DNA of 64,000 nucleotides from Rachicladosporium sp. CCFEE 5018 (GCA_002077045.2 KZ111178.1:1-64000), one strand, 5' to 3'; numbered from the stretch's first letter, positions 52,752 through 63,593 are shown. The notes: generated from the letters alone by a model not told the origin. Numbers and translations: made by a program.

Positions 52752-52982
52752 ATGTCTTCCCGTCCCAACGACGCACGAGGTCGGTCCCTAGCCTCAGACA
52801 ACGCCTCTATCATGACCACGTCAAGCATTAGCTCGACAACAAAGCTCCTAAAATCGAAGTTCCTTCCGAGTCCGAAGTCTAGCAAATCGACAAGTCCTCT
52901 CTCGGCTGGGGAGAAGCAAGCAGCCAGGAAGGCTGGGAGGATCGATAATCTGACGCTAGGGACATGGGCTGCACTGCGATAG
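52752..52982 (+). CDS. Possible small protein of 76 residues
   Basis: ATG at 52752 preceded by an AC-rich leader. The product is basic, Ser/Lys-rich (SSTTKLLKSKFLPSPKSSKS) and ends with RKAGRIDNLTLGTWAALR. No domain, signal peptide or membrane segment. I cannot name a family; it may be a small fungal-specific protein or a chance frame. Confidence 0.4.
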   Translation: MSSRPNDARGRSLASDNASIMTTSSISSTTKLLKSKFLPSPKSSKSTSPLSAGEKQAARKAGRIDNLTLGTWAALR

Positions 52983-53313
52983 CATCCGCGAGCCGTGTTG
53001 GAGCTGGTGTAACGTGCCTGAAGTAAGTGGCCCGAGCATGGATTCCGGCGTTTGGGATTGCTGCGGATTGGATTGGCATATGTCTGGCCGGGGGGCAAGT
53101 GCTGGGGTACGAGGAAACTACTGGTGCCGGATAACAATGAAATTCATAAGAGGTTGGCGTTGCGCAGCAGTATCGTACTTCAATTGGCTGTTTGTGTAGT
53201 GAAGTAGATCAGTCAGGAAACAATACAAGCGGTCCTTCGCTGCATCAATCCACCTCCCTGCACCGGAACGCCCTGCTAATTCGTCAACGCTTCCTCTCCA
53301 AATTTCACATGCT
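52983..53313. other. Intergenic
   Basis: 331 bp between the small ORF and the BOS1 stop. Nothing recognised. Confidence 0.35.
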
Positions 53314-54152
53314 TTATCGGAAGTACTTCAGCACAAAGTAAACAAAGACCACAAACACCACCACGCCTGCCCAAAAGATCCACTTGTCCTGCTTCGCCCT
53401 TCGTTCAACCATGCGTATCGTATCCCCGGAGATCCCCAGCGTCGTCCCAATGTTATACAGCTTCCTCTGCACGCCTTTCAGTGTCTCCCTCTGATCGCCC
53501 AGATCCCCCAGTACAGCCCTGCCTCGCTCCAGGTACTCGTCAAGCACCGCGTTAGAGCTGCCGAAGAAGCTCTGTTCCTTCAAGGCGTGGTTCTCCCTGT
53601 TCTGATCATCTCCGAGTCCGTAGGGGGATTGATAGGTTGAGTAGCTATTCGCTCCGCTCTGTCCAGGCACGAAGTTTGGGTTGGAAGTTCTGAACAGCGG
53701 GTTCACATTTTGCCCTCCCGCAGCACCAGAGCTTACCGCAGCATCGCTGTATGGGTTCTCTGGCGTGTTACTTGCATGTGGTCTACGACCCAGCAGTTCC
53801 GTACGATCTGCAGCAGTCCTCGCCTCCTCTTTCTCGTGCTTTAGCTCCGCGAATCGCGATCGAAAGTCCAAGAGCTCGGATCGGAAGTTCACGATTCGGT
53901 CTCGACCCTTTGCGGCTTTGTCGACGACGAGCTCGGAGTCTACCGAGCGTTGATAGTCGTCTAGGGTGCGGGAAAAGGAAGAGATTGACGTCGTGAGTTG
54001 GCCCTGGAGAGCTGGGTTCGGGGCTGGAGAGTCGGCGAGGGAGGTCAGGTCGGCACGGATGGATTTGGACTGGCGGAGGGCGGAGTTGTAGAGGGCGCTC
54101 TGGTGGCCGTGTTAGTGATGTGTGTGGCGATCGAAGTCGGGTGACATACCAT
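53314..54152 (-). CDS. BOS1: Qb-SNARE of ER-Golgi transport (Bos1/membrin/GOSR2)
   Basis: Exon 1 is the ATG alone (54152..54150), followed by a 50-nt intron with GTATGT donor; exon 2 is 54099..53314; 262 residues. The joined start MSALYNSALRQSKSIRADL matches Bos1 N-termini (M.LYNSALRQS). The Habc-like helices are followed by LLGRR, a linker with NPLFRTSN, the SNARE motif (VLDEYLERGRAVLGDLGDQR, LKGVQRKLYNIGTTLGISG, ending MVERRAKQD) and a C-terminal anchor WIFWAGVVVFVVFVYFVLKYF. It forms the cis-Golgi SNARE complex with Sed5, Bet1 and Sec22 homologs. The neighbouring alternative ATG 11 nt upstream runs into a stop after splicing. Confidence 0.9.
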
Positions 54153-54732
54153 CTTGTTCGCATCGTAATCATATCACAAAACGGTATAGAGAGCGACATG
54201 TGGACATGTTGCCATGTACTGACACGTAGCTGACACGTGGAGGGAGTCGTCTTCGATGAATTTCACCAGGTACATACACCTCTCTGCGACCCTTCACTAA
54301 TGTCTGCTACAGGTGACTCTACGGCAGACCATCGGAGACAGTGCAGTGCTCTAGTAGAAATGCACATCAACACATGGTCTGCCACCGTCCGCGTCTCTGA
54401 GGTTTCTGATACCTCTCTTGTGCATCTATCCAACAAGCCCCAAAAGGCGAACCAGCACAAATTATTCCGATGAGAGGCTACATACCCTTCGACTGACGAT
54501 TCAAGGTCTTCGTGCAGCTAAGACTCTCTGTGATCTAGCAGCGTAGTTTCTACGGCTACGGCTAGGCAGGTAGGAGCATGACCCCCCGTGCAGTTATTGC
54601 GAGAAAAGAGGTGGCCGCCACGACTGGACGGACAGTAGTCCACGTCTCTGTCATTGAGCTACCTCGCTATTGCTACAAACCACCGGATTACGGCAGAACT
54701 CATGACTGTCGTCGTGCCGGTAAGTACGAAGA
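54153..54732. other. Intergenic, BOS1 promoter
   Basis: 580 bp. A 78-codon plus-strand frame (54237-54473) lacks similarity and is not supported. Confidence 0.4.
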
Positions 54733-55797
54733 TCACGCCGCTTCGCCATTCCTACCATCAGACTCCCCACCCTCCTTTATCTCAATCTGCCAGTCTGGAT
54801 CAATCAATCCTGGCGGCGGACGCAGCCCTTCCGCAACCATCAATTTCTTCCACGTCCTCTGCAATACATCGGCCTGATAGCCTTCCCCTCCTTTCTCTTT
54901 CATCCTCTCAGCAATCTTTGCCCATTTTATCGCCTGCCACTCCTTCTCGATCTCCTCTTTGGCATCTAGCAGGAAGGGCCTGTCTTCCTCATTGATGGTG
55001 CTAAAGTTCTCACGTAACCTCTTGAAGCGATTGGGAAGGGTAGAAGCTGCAGGCTCAGTGCCTGTTATCTCCTTCCAGGCGGCGTGGATTTCTGGCCATG
55101 GCACGCCAGCAGAGGCTTTGGTGAAGAGCATTTGGTCGGCCGGATCGCATTCTTCGAGGCTACGACCGAGAGGGCGAGAGTCGATGATGCCGTTTGTTGG
55201 CGGCCTGCGGAGTCGTCCAGCAGGAACAGGCACCGCAGACTTGCGCCTCCTTGCGCCTGCAGATGGCGAATCTCGCGCCACGCTGGTACGTTTGACCGCA
55301 CTGAGACCCGTCTTCGCCTTCGATCGAGTCTTTTTCGCAGCGCCTTTCCCAGTAGCATCCGCTGCAGACTCTCTCTCACCTTCGTTATCGGGCTCGTAAT
55401 CGGACTCCCATCCTGCATTGATCTTCTTACCCCGGCGCCTGCGTATGCCGGCTAATGTTGGTTCTGGCTCATCAGGTGCTGCGTGTTCGCCGTTATTGGT
55501 CTGGGTGACGTGATCGCTGATTGCATGCTCGCTGGAGGTTGCAATAATCGAAGGGTCAAAAGTGAGTTCTGCCTGCTGAGCAGGGAACATAACATCCTCG
55601 AAGATGTGGTGAAGATGACCTCTATCTCTCTGTGATGAGGGTGGTATCGTCTCCGGTGCTTCACGCATCACCGTGTCGTGGTTCGCAAGATCGTCACTGA
55701 CGCTGAGATGCTCAGTGACTCCCGCCATGAGCGACAATGCGAGTACTTGCATCTCCGCCTCAAGCTCTGCCGTGCTCATCATGCCGTCGTCCGCCAT
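54733..55797 (-). CDS. Myb/SANT-like DNA-binding protein
   Basis: Single exon of 354 residues. A disordered, charged N-terminal part with basic patches (RRRRGKK, KKTRSKAK, GARRRKSA) is followed by a C-terminal helical unit LFTKASAGVPWPEIHAAWKE, ITGTEPAASTLPNRFKRLR, which is the fungal Myb/SANT-like pattern (W-P-EI..W...TG...S.LP.R..R). A second such unit with W-IKWAKIAERM and the block DVLQRTWKKL follows. Probably nuclear. Targets are unknown. The ATG at 55797 is the first in frame. Confidence 0.7.
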   Translation of the reverse strand: MADDGMMSTAELEAEMQVLALSLMAGVTEHLSVSDDLANHDTVMREAPETIPPSSQRDRGHLHHIFEDVMFPAQQAELTFDPSIIATSSEHAISDHVTQTNNGEHAAPDEPEPTLAGIRRRRGKKINAGWESDYEPDNEGERESAADATGKGAAKKTRSKAKTGLSAVKRTSVARDSPSAGARRRKSAVPVPAGRLRRPPTNGIIDSRPLGRSLEECDPADQMLFTKASAGVPWPEIHAAWKEITGTEPAASTLPNRFKRLRENFSTINEEDRPFLLDAKEEIEKEWQAIKWAKIAERMKEKGGEGYQADVLQRTWKKLMVAEGLRPPPGLIDPDWQIEIKEGGESDGRNGEAA

Positions 55798-56344
55798 TCT
55801 TGATTAAATAGAACGGTGTGATGATGTTAGTGGGGATGTCGTATCCGGGTGGTCGAACGTCGTAAAGGAGTGGATGGATGTTGGAGCAGCATCAAACATC
55901 AGTCAGAACGCCGTTTTCAGTGCTATGGTCCAGCTATGAGTGAGGAGCACGTGATGGGGTAATCCCACTTAGCATGTGCAAACAAGATGACGACGGCCTG
56001 CTCTCGACCGGATCAGTCGGGTACTTTGGTACACATGGTAGATACACCCTCCCACTTTTCGCAACGTGGCTTACGCTGCTACCTGTCCAGCCATATCTAA
56101 CCGGGGATCCAGTCCCAGCGCCTATGAGAGTTTGACGTTTAGGAGAACGTGACTAATGAAGTACGACTGTGCGTGTACATGCCAAAAGTGCCGCTTGTCT
56201 GTGGTGGCACCCAGTTGGCCCTGGACTAAAGCAGCCCTTCCTGAAGCACCAAAGATGCAGCATGACTCCAGTCCGACTGCAGAAGTGAGACAAGCAATCT
56301 CTTCGTAATAGTTGGGTCGACCGTCGCGCCACTAGATACTGTCA
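55798..56344. other. Intergenic, promoter of the Myb-like gene
   Basis: 547 bp with no supported gene, RNA or repeat. Confidence 0.4.
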
Positions 56345-57487
56345 TCAAAATCTCCAAGGATCCAAACTTGAACTCCGAGCTCTTCTGAAGAAGCGTGCCC
56401 CATATCTCGGACTCGGCGACAGGCTCCCGGTGCGTCGCGACAGGCGTACTCGCCCATGTCCAAACCCATAGTATCCAAAATGGTCCCGAGGACTACGAGG
56501 TCTCCCGCGCATCATCCCAGCTCCAATACGGTGAGCCTTGTCTTCCTCTCGCCAAGCTTCGCTGAGGTGAAAATTTGCCCTGTTCTCACACCGTTCGATA
56601 TCATCTAGCTCGAGCGGATCGAGGCTGTTGCCGTTGTATGGATCATTCGAATCGTCTATATAGCACGCCGAGTATCCCAAGCGAGGTGATCTGGGCATCA
56701 TGCTTGATCGCCCGGAGGCATCAGCGAGATCGACAAGGTAGTCTTTGACGCGTCGCAACCTCACACCATGCTCGAGCTCTAGCTCATCGATCAACCCGGG
56801 TCTGTACTCAAGGAGCTTGATGAGGCAAAGATCTTTGTCCTCCGTCGCCATGAAGCTTCGCATAATCGAGTGGCACCACTGCGCTAGGGACCGCGGCGAG
56901 TCATACTCAGCCAGATGTCGTACGTGAGTCAGGAAGAAGTCTCTCAGCACATCGCCTAGTAGTGGACTATGACACGAGTGCGAGATCTCTGCGAAGGAGC
57001 GGAACATATGCTGGCTTCTCTGGGAGACCGAGAGGCTTCCTTGTCTCATGGAGTATCGCGTATCCTCGCGCAAGGCGAGCTCCAGCTCAGCCAGTAGGCG
57101 CTGACAGAAGTCATCCACGGCATTGAGGGGGCTCGACGCAGCTACGGCGCCCAGTACCAAGTGGACGGCGCGGCGAAGTCCGTCCTGCGGGAGGGCATTC
57201 CAGAGATTGGGCACAACCTCGGGGTTTGTTCGAACCCATGGGTTGATGATGTTATTGAAGTCGTATGGCGTCGTCAAGTGATGAAGTGGAAATCTGGGGA
57301 GTATCTGGGCTAGAGCTTGCTGTCGCATGTCGAAAGGCGCAGCACTGAATGCGCCGAGCCAGGGCAGGGCGACAGGGCCAACGCTGCGAGGGCGAGGTAG
57401 GAGAGCGGGCAGGCCGAAGGGTATTGGAGGTCTCAGAGGAGGGGGCGGTTGTGCAGACCACTGCTGAAGTCCCCATGACTTGGACAT
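56345..57487 (-). CDS. Protein of unknown function, 380 residues
   Basis: Single exon, ATG at 57487. The N-terminus is Pro-rich (QPPPPLRPPIPFGLPALLP). The middle is helical and conserved-looking (NNIINPWVRTNPEVV, LVLGAVAASSPLNAVDDFCQ). The C-terminus is rich in Arg, Ser and Gly (RRTGSLSPSPRYGARFFRR), like RS-type regions. No signal peptide or membrane segment. I do not recognise the family. Confidence 0.6.
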   Translation of the reverse strand: MSKSWGLQQWSAQPPPPLRPPIPFGLPALLPRPRSVGPVALPWLGAFSAAPFDMRQQALAQILPRFPLHHLTTPYDFNNIINPWVRTNPEVVPNLWNALPQDGLRRAVHLVLGAVAASSPLNAVDDFCQRLLAELELALREDTRYSMRQGSLSVSQRSQHMFRSFAEISHSCHSPLLGDVLRDFFLTHVRHLAEYDSPRSLAQWCHSIMRSFMATEDKDLCLIKLLEYRPGLIDELELEHGVRLRRVKDYLVDLADASGRSSMMPRSPRLGYSACYIDDSNDPYNGNSLDPLELDDIERCENRANFHLSEAWREEDKAHRIGAGMMRGRPRSPRDHFGYYGFGHGRVRLSRRTGSLSPSPRYGARFFRRARSSSLDPWRF

Positions 57488-57966
57488 ACTGTAATTCCGT
57501 TGATGGTTTTCGTTTGGTTCTCAAGAGAATGGAAACACTTGGAAGAGGGAGAGAAGTCTTGAGATTGTACTTGTAGTGCATAGCTGAAACAGTCACTCGG
57601 TGCAAGGTCGTACGAAGCAATGACGACAAGTCGTGCCTCTGATCGAGGCGTCCATCTTGAGCGCTCATCGTCGTGCCGCTGTGGCGCGGTCGAGCCTGTC
57701 GTCTTCATCGAGTGCGAACAAATGTCATGCATACTTGAGAGCGCGCAATGATAGGCTCCGTCAAATACTTGGCTCGTGGCGCGGCCTGCAGCTGTATGAG
57801 AAATTGGGTTGTTTGCTAGCATGCGGCAAGCTGGTGGGTGACGAGGGAGCAGGGTGGCACCCGGCAACTGTCATGCTTCGAATGACCACCCATGCGGACA
57901 TTTGCCTCATCGCGTAACACCGAGTCTCAAGTTGCTCGGGGCGGTGGTAGTGCAAGCCCGGCGCGA
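57488..57966. other. Intergenic
   Basis: 479 bp between two minus-strand genes. Only antisense or shadow frames seen. Confidence 0.4.
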
Positions 57967-59073
57967 CTAGCCGACGTACGGCGGCGGTGCATCAGCATTC
58001 TGACCCGGGTAAGTGCTCTGCCCGTAAGTCTCGAATGTCTCCGCTCGAATACGTTGCAGCTCCTCTCTCGCATTCTCCGTATCCTGCTTCGCCTGCACCA
58101 ACTGATCTCTAACACCTCCTGCCCTCCCAAGCTGCAGTCGAATCTGCTCCTTCAGCTGATCATCCGCCCTCTGCAACTGCATAGCACTGCCCTGGATCCT
58201 CTCATGCTGCGCCATGTCCGTGAAGATGTTGTCGAAGAACATATCAGACATTGCATGTCCCATGTCGATGTTGACGTTGTCGAGTGGCTGGATTGCAGGC
58301 TGCAGCTGCCGCGCAGCGTTCATGTGAATAATCGCTTCGGATATGGCGACGGCGGCACGGGACAAGGCATCGCGCTCCATCATGTCGATGAATGTACCGC
58401 CGCCCATCATGTCCATGCGGGACATGCTGAGAGCTTCTTGCATGTTCTCGTTGGCGGCTGCAATGCGACTCTCAGCGCGGCGTAGTGCTTCGCCGGCTGA
58501 CTTCTCAGTGTTGAATTGTAGTTGGCATTGGTCAAGGTACAGAATCAGATGCTGCAGGGTCTGCTCCATCTGGTCCTCGCCTGGGACTTCTGGCGTTGGG
58601 CCATTGAAAAGCTGGGCGTACATCTGGTCAAGCTCCGTCTGAGCAGTCTTGTGCTGAAGTGCAGCTTGCCCGAGAGTCTGCTTGTCAACTTGGGCAACGT
58701 CGAGGGCACGAGCGATCTCTTCTCGGCGTGCAATGGCTTCACGCTCTTTTTGCCATGCCTCAAGAAACTCGCGTTCTTCTTTCTCCTGCTTAGAAGTGAA
58801 CTTCTCCTGGCCTTTCTTGCCGCCTATCTTGTGGGCATATCGCTTGAAGGTGCTGTCGCGATACTCGACATGGTCCTTTCGCTCATCTTCAGTGATGGCG
58901 TGGAGCTTCTTTAACTCAACATTTGTCTTCTTGAGTTGTGCATCGAGATCCGCAATGTACGCAGCGTTCTGCGGAAGTGACGATGGTGCATGATCATTCT
59001 GTGCGATGATCGAAAGGAGTTCTTTGTTACGTGCAGCTGCGCTCTGCAGGCGTGTGGCAAACGATTGGGACAT
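57967..59073 (-). CDS. Coiled-coil protein with C-terminal PPxY motif
   Basis: Single exon of 368 residues. Long helical segments rich in Glu, Gln, Lys and Ala: residues about 40-150 (QLKKTNVELKKLHAITEDER; EKEEREFLEAWQKEREAIAR) and again from 290 on (REELQRIRAETFE). Between them is a Met-rich patch (SMSRMDMMGGGTFIDMMERD). The last six residues are PPPYVG; PPxY is the ligand for WW domains of Rsp5/Nedd4 ubiquitin ligases. Similar proteins are found across filamentous ascomycetes without a defined role. A link to endosomal sorting is possible but not shown. The start at 59073 is the first ATG. Confidence 0.65.
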   Translation of the reverse strand: MSQSFATRLQSAAARNKELLSIIAQNDHAPSSLPQNAAYIADLDAQLKKTNVELKKLHAITEDERKDHVEYRDSTFKRYAHKIGGKKGQEKFTSKQEKEEREFLEAWQKEREAIARREEIARALDVAQVDKQTLGQAALQHKTAQTELDQMYAQLFNGPTPEVPGEDQMEQTLQHLILYLDQCQLQFNTEKSAGEALRRAESRIAAANENMQEALSMSRMDMMGGGTFIDMMERDALSRAAVAISEAIIHMNAARQLQPAIQPLDNVNIDMGHAMSDMFFDNIFTDMAQHERIQGSAMQLQRADDQLKEQIRLQLGRAGGVRDQLVQAKQDTENAREELQRIRAETFETYGQSTYPGQNADAPPPYVG

Positions 59074-59141
59074 CGCGACGACTGATGTTTACGACGAGGA
59101 AAAGACGCAACGGTATGAGAGTGTGCACGTTTACTGATACT

Positions 59142-59175
59142 CTCTGATATACATACCTCTCTGATATACATACCT
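59142..59175. repeat. Perfect 17-bp tandem repeat, two units
   Basis: CTCTGATATACATACCT occurs twice head to tail in the 5' flank of the coiled-coil gene. Probably slippage; no function assigned. Confidence 0.8.
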
Positions 59176-59503
59176 TCTTGCGGCTGTGCAGAACACCAAG
59201 AACGGCCGATCGTATCCGGATTCACACTTGGTTTGTGGTATTGTGAAGTGGCGCGGGTTTAGCGTCGCCGCAGATCGCCATCTTGGATCCTTTGAGGCTG
59301 CAGCAGCCACTCGTGCTGCGATGATACCAGACACATGGACGAAGAGGGCAGTCGATAGGATATGGAGAAGTATTTGCAATGCGAATAGTAGAGGGATGAG
59401 GGAGGAGTAGTACCTTCGCATTTGATAAGAAAGTCGGATATCTCGAATGAGCCTAGCGTCATGCAAGCACTTCGAACGCGCGAGTACTTCGCGTCTCCCC
59501 TTG

Positions 59504-59509
59504 ACGCGT
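59504..59509. promoter_or_regulatory. MCB element in the MCM3 promoter
   Basis: ACGCGT, 101 bp upstream of the MCM3 ATG, with ACGCGC at 59476-59481. MCM genes are classic MBF targets. The MBF-type APSES factor is encoded at 8207-10973. Confidence 0.5.
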
Positions 59510-59609
59510 TGCCAACTTCACATGTCTGATCGTTTTGATGCTGCGTACAGTAACTTCAGTCTAAGACTATATCTCTACTCTGTACTGGGCATCACATCAG
59601 ACTGGAATC

Positions 59610-62396
59610 ATGGATGGCATACAACTTCGCGACGAGGCGGTGCGAGACCGCATCCGCGCTGCAGAAGAGTTTCTCGATCCCAGTGCGCCCACGCAAAACC
59701 GCTCCCACCACCAGACCAGACGACTAACAATGCACAGATGACCCTCGCGCACGATCATACCGCGCAGACATCCTTCTCATGCTCAATCGCGGACTACGGA
59801 GACTCACAGTATCGATCGACGAGATCCGCTCTCACAACCGAGAACTCGCAGATGGCCTCCTCAACATCCCCTTCGACTACTCGCAAGCCTTCGACAGAGC
59901 GCTCAAGAACATCGTCAACACGCTGGGCAACCGACCAGCATTTGAGACGGCAGAGGAGACAGTCAGGCGATCACTGCCCGAAGGTCACCTGCAGTCAGCT
60001 AACACACCAACCAGATGTACTACTGCGCCTTCATCGGCTCCTTCGGCGCCATGTCCTGCAATCCCCGCACCCTCTCCTCCAACTACCTAAACCACATGGT
60101 CTCGCTCGAAGGCATCGTAACGAAATGCTCCCTCGTGCGCCCCAAAGTGATCAAATCCGTGCACTGGAACGAGAACAAACGCTCCTTTCACTTCCGCGAA
60201 TACCGCGACCAGACGATGACCATGAATGGCGCGGCGAGCACAAGTGTGTACCCGACTGAAGACGGCGAGGGCAATGCGCTGGTGACGGAGTATGGGTATT
60301 GTACTTATCGGGATCATCAGACGATCAGTATTCAGGAGATGCCGGAGCGGGCGCCGGCGGGGCAGCTGCCGAGGGGGGTGGATGTTATTATGGATGATGA
60401 TTTGGTGGATAAGGTGAAGCCTGGAGATCGCATACAACTCGTGGGCATCTATCGATCGTTGGGTAATCGCAATGCTGGACAGGGAAGCTCGACGTTTAAG
60501 ACGCTCATACTGGCCAACAATGTCATTCTGCTGTCCTCCAAGTCCGGCGGCGGAATCGCGCAGGCAACGATTACGGATACTGATATCCGCAACATCAACA
60601 AGCTCTCCAAGCAACGGCGCGTCTTCGATTTGCTCTCCCAGAGCTTAGCACCGAGCATCTACGGCCACGACTACATCAAGAAAGCCATCCTGCTCATGCT
60701 GCTAGGCGGCATGGAGAAGAATCTCGACAACGGCACGCATCTCCGAGGAGACATCAACATCCTCATGGTCGGCGACCCCTCGACAGCGAAATCCCAGCTC
60801 CTCCGCTTTGTGCTCAATACCGCTCCCCTGGCCATCGCGACCACAGGTCGTGGCTCTTCCGGAGTGGGCCTGACAGCCGCAGTGACATCCGACAAAGAGA
60901 CCGGCGAACGCCGCCTCGAAGCCGGCGCCATGGTGCTCGCAGACCGCGGCGTGGTGTGTATCGACGAATTCGACAAGATGTCCGACGTCGACCGCGTAGC
61001 AATCCACGAAGTCATGGAACAGCAAACCGTCACCATCGCCAAAGCCGGGATTCACACCTCCCTAAATGCCCGCTGTTCGGTGCTAGCAGCCGCGAACCCG
61101 ATTTACGGCCAATACGACATCCACAAAGACCCGCACAAGAACATCGCGCTCCCCGACTCGCTGCTCTCCCGTTTCGATCTCCTCTTCATAGTCACAGACG
61201 ACATCGAAGACGTGCGCGATCGACAAGTCTCCGAGCACGTGCTGCGCATGCATCGCTACCGGCAGCCGGGCACAGAAGAAGGCGCGCCGGTGCGGGAGCA
61301 GGCGAACCAGATTCTCGGCGTCGGACTCGAGGACGAAGCGGACGCGAATAAACCGTCAGATGTGTACGAGAAGTTCAACGTCATGTTGCATGCTGGTGTG
61401 ACGGTTACTGTCGGTCGAGGGGCGAGTCGAAGGGTGGAGGTCCTGAGTATACCGTTCATTAAGAAGTATATCCAGTATGCGAAGTCGAGGATTAAGCCTA
61501 TACTGACGAAAGGGGCGGCGGATCATATTGTTGCTGCGTATTCGGCGTTGAGGAACGATGAGATGGAGGGGAACCAGCGGAAGACTAGTCCTATGACTGC
61601 AAGGACGTTGGAGACGTTGATCCGTCTTGCGTCCGCGCACGCGAAGAGCAGGCTGAGTAATCGCGTTGAGGAAAAGGATGCGGAGGTTGCGGAGCAGGTA
61701 TTACGGTTTGCGCTGTTTAAGGAGGTTGTGGATGTGGAGAGGAAGAAGAAGAAGGCGAGGCGGGAGGCGGATTCCGAAGCCATGAGCACAGACGACGATA
61801 GCAGTGATGACGATGATGAAGACGCTGCGGCTGGTGGGGCAGATGGCGCGTACCGGGGCAGCGCTGGACGGAGGAACGGCGCTGCGCGATCTACGCCATC
61901 AAGGAGGGTAAATGGGAATGGCTCAACTAACGGCGCTGCAACGCCTGGCGCTGATGCAGAGGGCGAGGAAGAAGAGGACGAGGATCTCTACACTGCCACG
62001 CCTAGCGCTGGTCGCCGGACGCAGCGTAGTCGAGCTACGCAGGACGACTCGCAGATGAGCGTCGCTTCTTCGCAGCCCGCTTCACAACTCCTCCGAGGCG
62101 TTTCGCAGTCGCAGTCGCAGTCGCAATCACAGGGTCCTGCTGCAGAGGAAGAGCAAGAGGCGCCTTCTGTGTCGCAGCCACGAGTGCAGGTCTTCCAGAC
62201 TGCGCTTGGGCAGCTAATCGATGGTCCGTTGTTTGCTAATGATGCCGCGGACGTGGAGCCGCTGGTCGCCGCCGTGAATTCTAAGCTCAGGGCTGGTGAT
62301 GCGGCGTTCGGAGAGGCTGAGGCGCAGGCTGCGCTTGAGGTGCTGGATAGGAAGAACCGGATCATGTTGTCGGGATCGATTGTGTATAAGCTATGA
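59610..62396 (+). CDS. MCM3: DNA replication licensing factor Mcm3
   Basis: Exons 59610..59682, 59738..59961 and 60015..62396, introns 55 and 53 nt; 892 residues. The N-terminus DEAVRDRIRAAEEFLDPNDD and the block RRLTVSIDEIRSHNRELADG are Mcm3-specific. The OB-fold region has NPRTLSSNYLNHMVSLEGIV. The AAA+ core shows Walker A GDPSTAKSQLL, Walker B VVCIDEFDKM and the arginine-finger segment SLLSRFDLLF. An acidic, Ser-rich linker and a Gln-Ser repeat (SQSQSQSQS) precede the C-terminal winged helix. It is a subunit of the MCM2-7 helicase. The second intron has a weak GTCAGG donor but a good branch site (GCTAAC) and keeps the frame; this junction is the least certain. It converges with FYV7, 125 bp between stops. 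Confidence 0.95.
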
Positions 62397-62521
62397 TCTG
62401 GATGTACCCGGCTGGGTGGCGTTCCTGGCGTTAGATACAACCGGCCTATCGGCGAATGCATCATGTTCATGTCGACCCTCTCACTCTTCCTTACTACACT
62501 CCCTGCGTTCAAAGTTCAGTC

Positions 62522-63208
62522 TCAGACTTTCCCCTCCTCAACCATCCTCTGCACCCTCGCCAAAAGCACCCCGCTCTCCCTCCCCAACTTCCTCTGTCCG
62601 TTCCTCCCCCCGCTCCTCGCTTTCGCCATAGCCCTGCGTTCCCTCTCTCTAGCCTCCATCCTCACAGCCCGCTCCCTCTCAGCCTCCTCGCGCACCCGCC
62701 GTCGCTCGTCAGCAGCTGCTTGTGCCTCCAAAGCGGCGTCCCTCTCCTTCTGGAAGGGATTCGGTCTTGGTTTGCGCTCGCGCTTGCGATTTGGATCACG
62801 AGGCGGTCGAGGAGCGGGAGGTGCGGGTTCGGGGGAAGCGGAGGCGTTGATCAGGGTTTGGCGGTCGGGGTGGGGTTCTGAGATTACCGGCGCAGGTGCA
62901 CTTTCCACGGGTGCTGCGGAGTTGTGGTCTGGGAAGCCGGCGAAGTCTGCGTCTTCGGTCGTAGGAGGGACATCTAGATGTGAGGAGGCCGGCACGGGTA
63001 TGGCGTCGGTCTCGGGGATTTTGCCTTGCTTCTTCAGGCGTGCGTAGTCTTTCTTGATCAGGGCGCGTTGGATCAGCGATTGCTTTATTTGCTGGGTTTT
63101 GCGCTTGTGCATTCCTTCGGGGAGGTTGGCGGGGCCGACTTGGAAGCCTTTGCGGATTTTGGTGGGGCGGGCATCGTCGTTAGACGAGGACTTGCGTTTC
63201 TCGGCCAT
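62522..63208 (-). CDS. FYV7: rRNA-processing protein Fyv7-like
   Basis: Single exon of 228 residues. The N-terminus PTKIRKGFQVGPANLPEGMH followed by KRKTQQIKQSLIQRALIKKD is the Fyv7 signature. A Pro-rich linker follows, then a very basic helix (EERRRVREEAERERAVR as RRR...RER clusters) ending in GQRKLGRESGVLLARVQRMV. Fyv7 belongs to the small-subunit processome and is needed for 18S rRNA maturation in the nucleolus. ATG at 63208 is the first in frame. The name rests on the N-terminal motif and the charged, short architecture. Confidence 0.8.
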   Translation of the reverse strand: MAEKRKSSSNDDARPTKIRKGFQVGPANLPEGMHKRKTQQIKQSLIQRALIKKDYARLKKQGKIPETDAIPVPASSHLDVPPTTEDADFAGFPDHNSAAPVESAPAPVISEPHPDRQTLINASASPEPAPPAPRPPRDPNRKRERKPRPNPFQKERDAALEAQAAADERRRVREEAERERAVRMEARERERRAMAKARSGGRNGQRKLGRESGVLLARVQRMVEEGKV

Positions 63209-63593
63209 TGTCGTTGTGGTAGCAGTGAATCTGTCTGATCGAACATAGTATTCGTTCGTCTTCGATAAGAAATCGCGAAACCTGACATAATCGTGTGCGA
63301 GTCATTCACTCCGTTGCGGGCCGATAGTTCTTCCACGCTCACATCGATAAGGCGGGCGATCACTTCACACTTGCATGCAGCAGTCCTGTGCTAACACCAA
63401 GACCAACATTCACTACCCTGCACCACTCACGTGAACAAACAGCAAACACGACGACTCTCTCGGTCACTCCCAATGCAAGCTCTGCCACGGTCGAGCTTGC
63501 GCACCCACAACTCTGAAATGCCCGATCCTTGAACGCCGCTTTCCCCCCCACCCCGCCGCGGCGACGTTGATACGTTCGCGGTAGACTGTCGCT
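63209..63593. promoter_or_regulatory. Divergent promoter FYV7 / UPF2
   Basis: 385 bp between two start codons pointing apart. A CGCGAAA motif (about 63271-63277) fits the Swi4-type SCB consensus CRCGAAA, a weak match in isolation. Confidence 0.4.
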
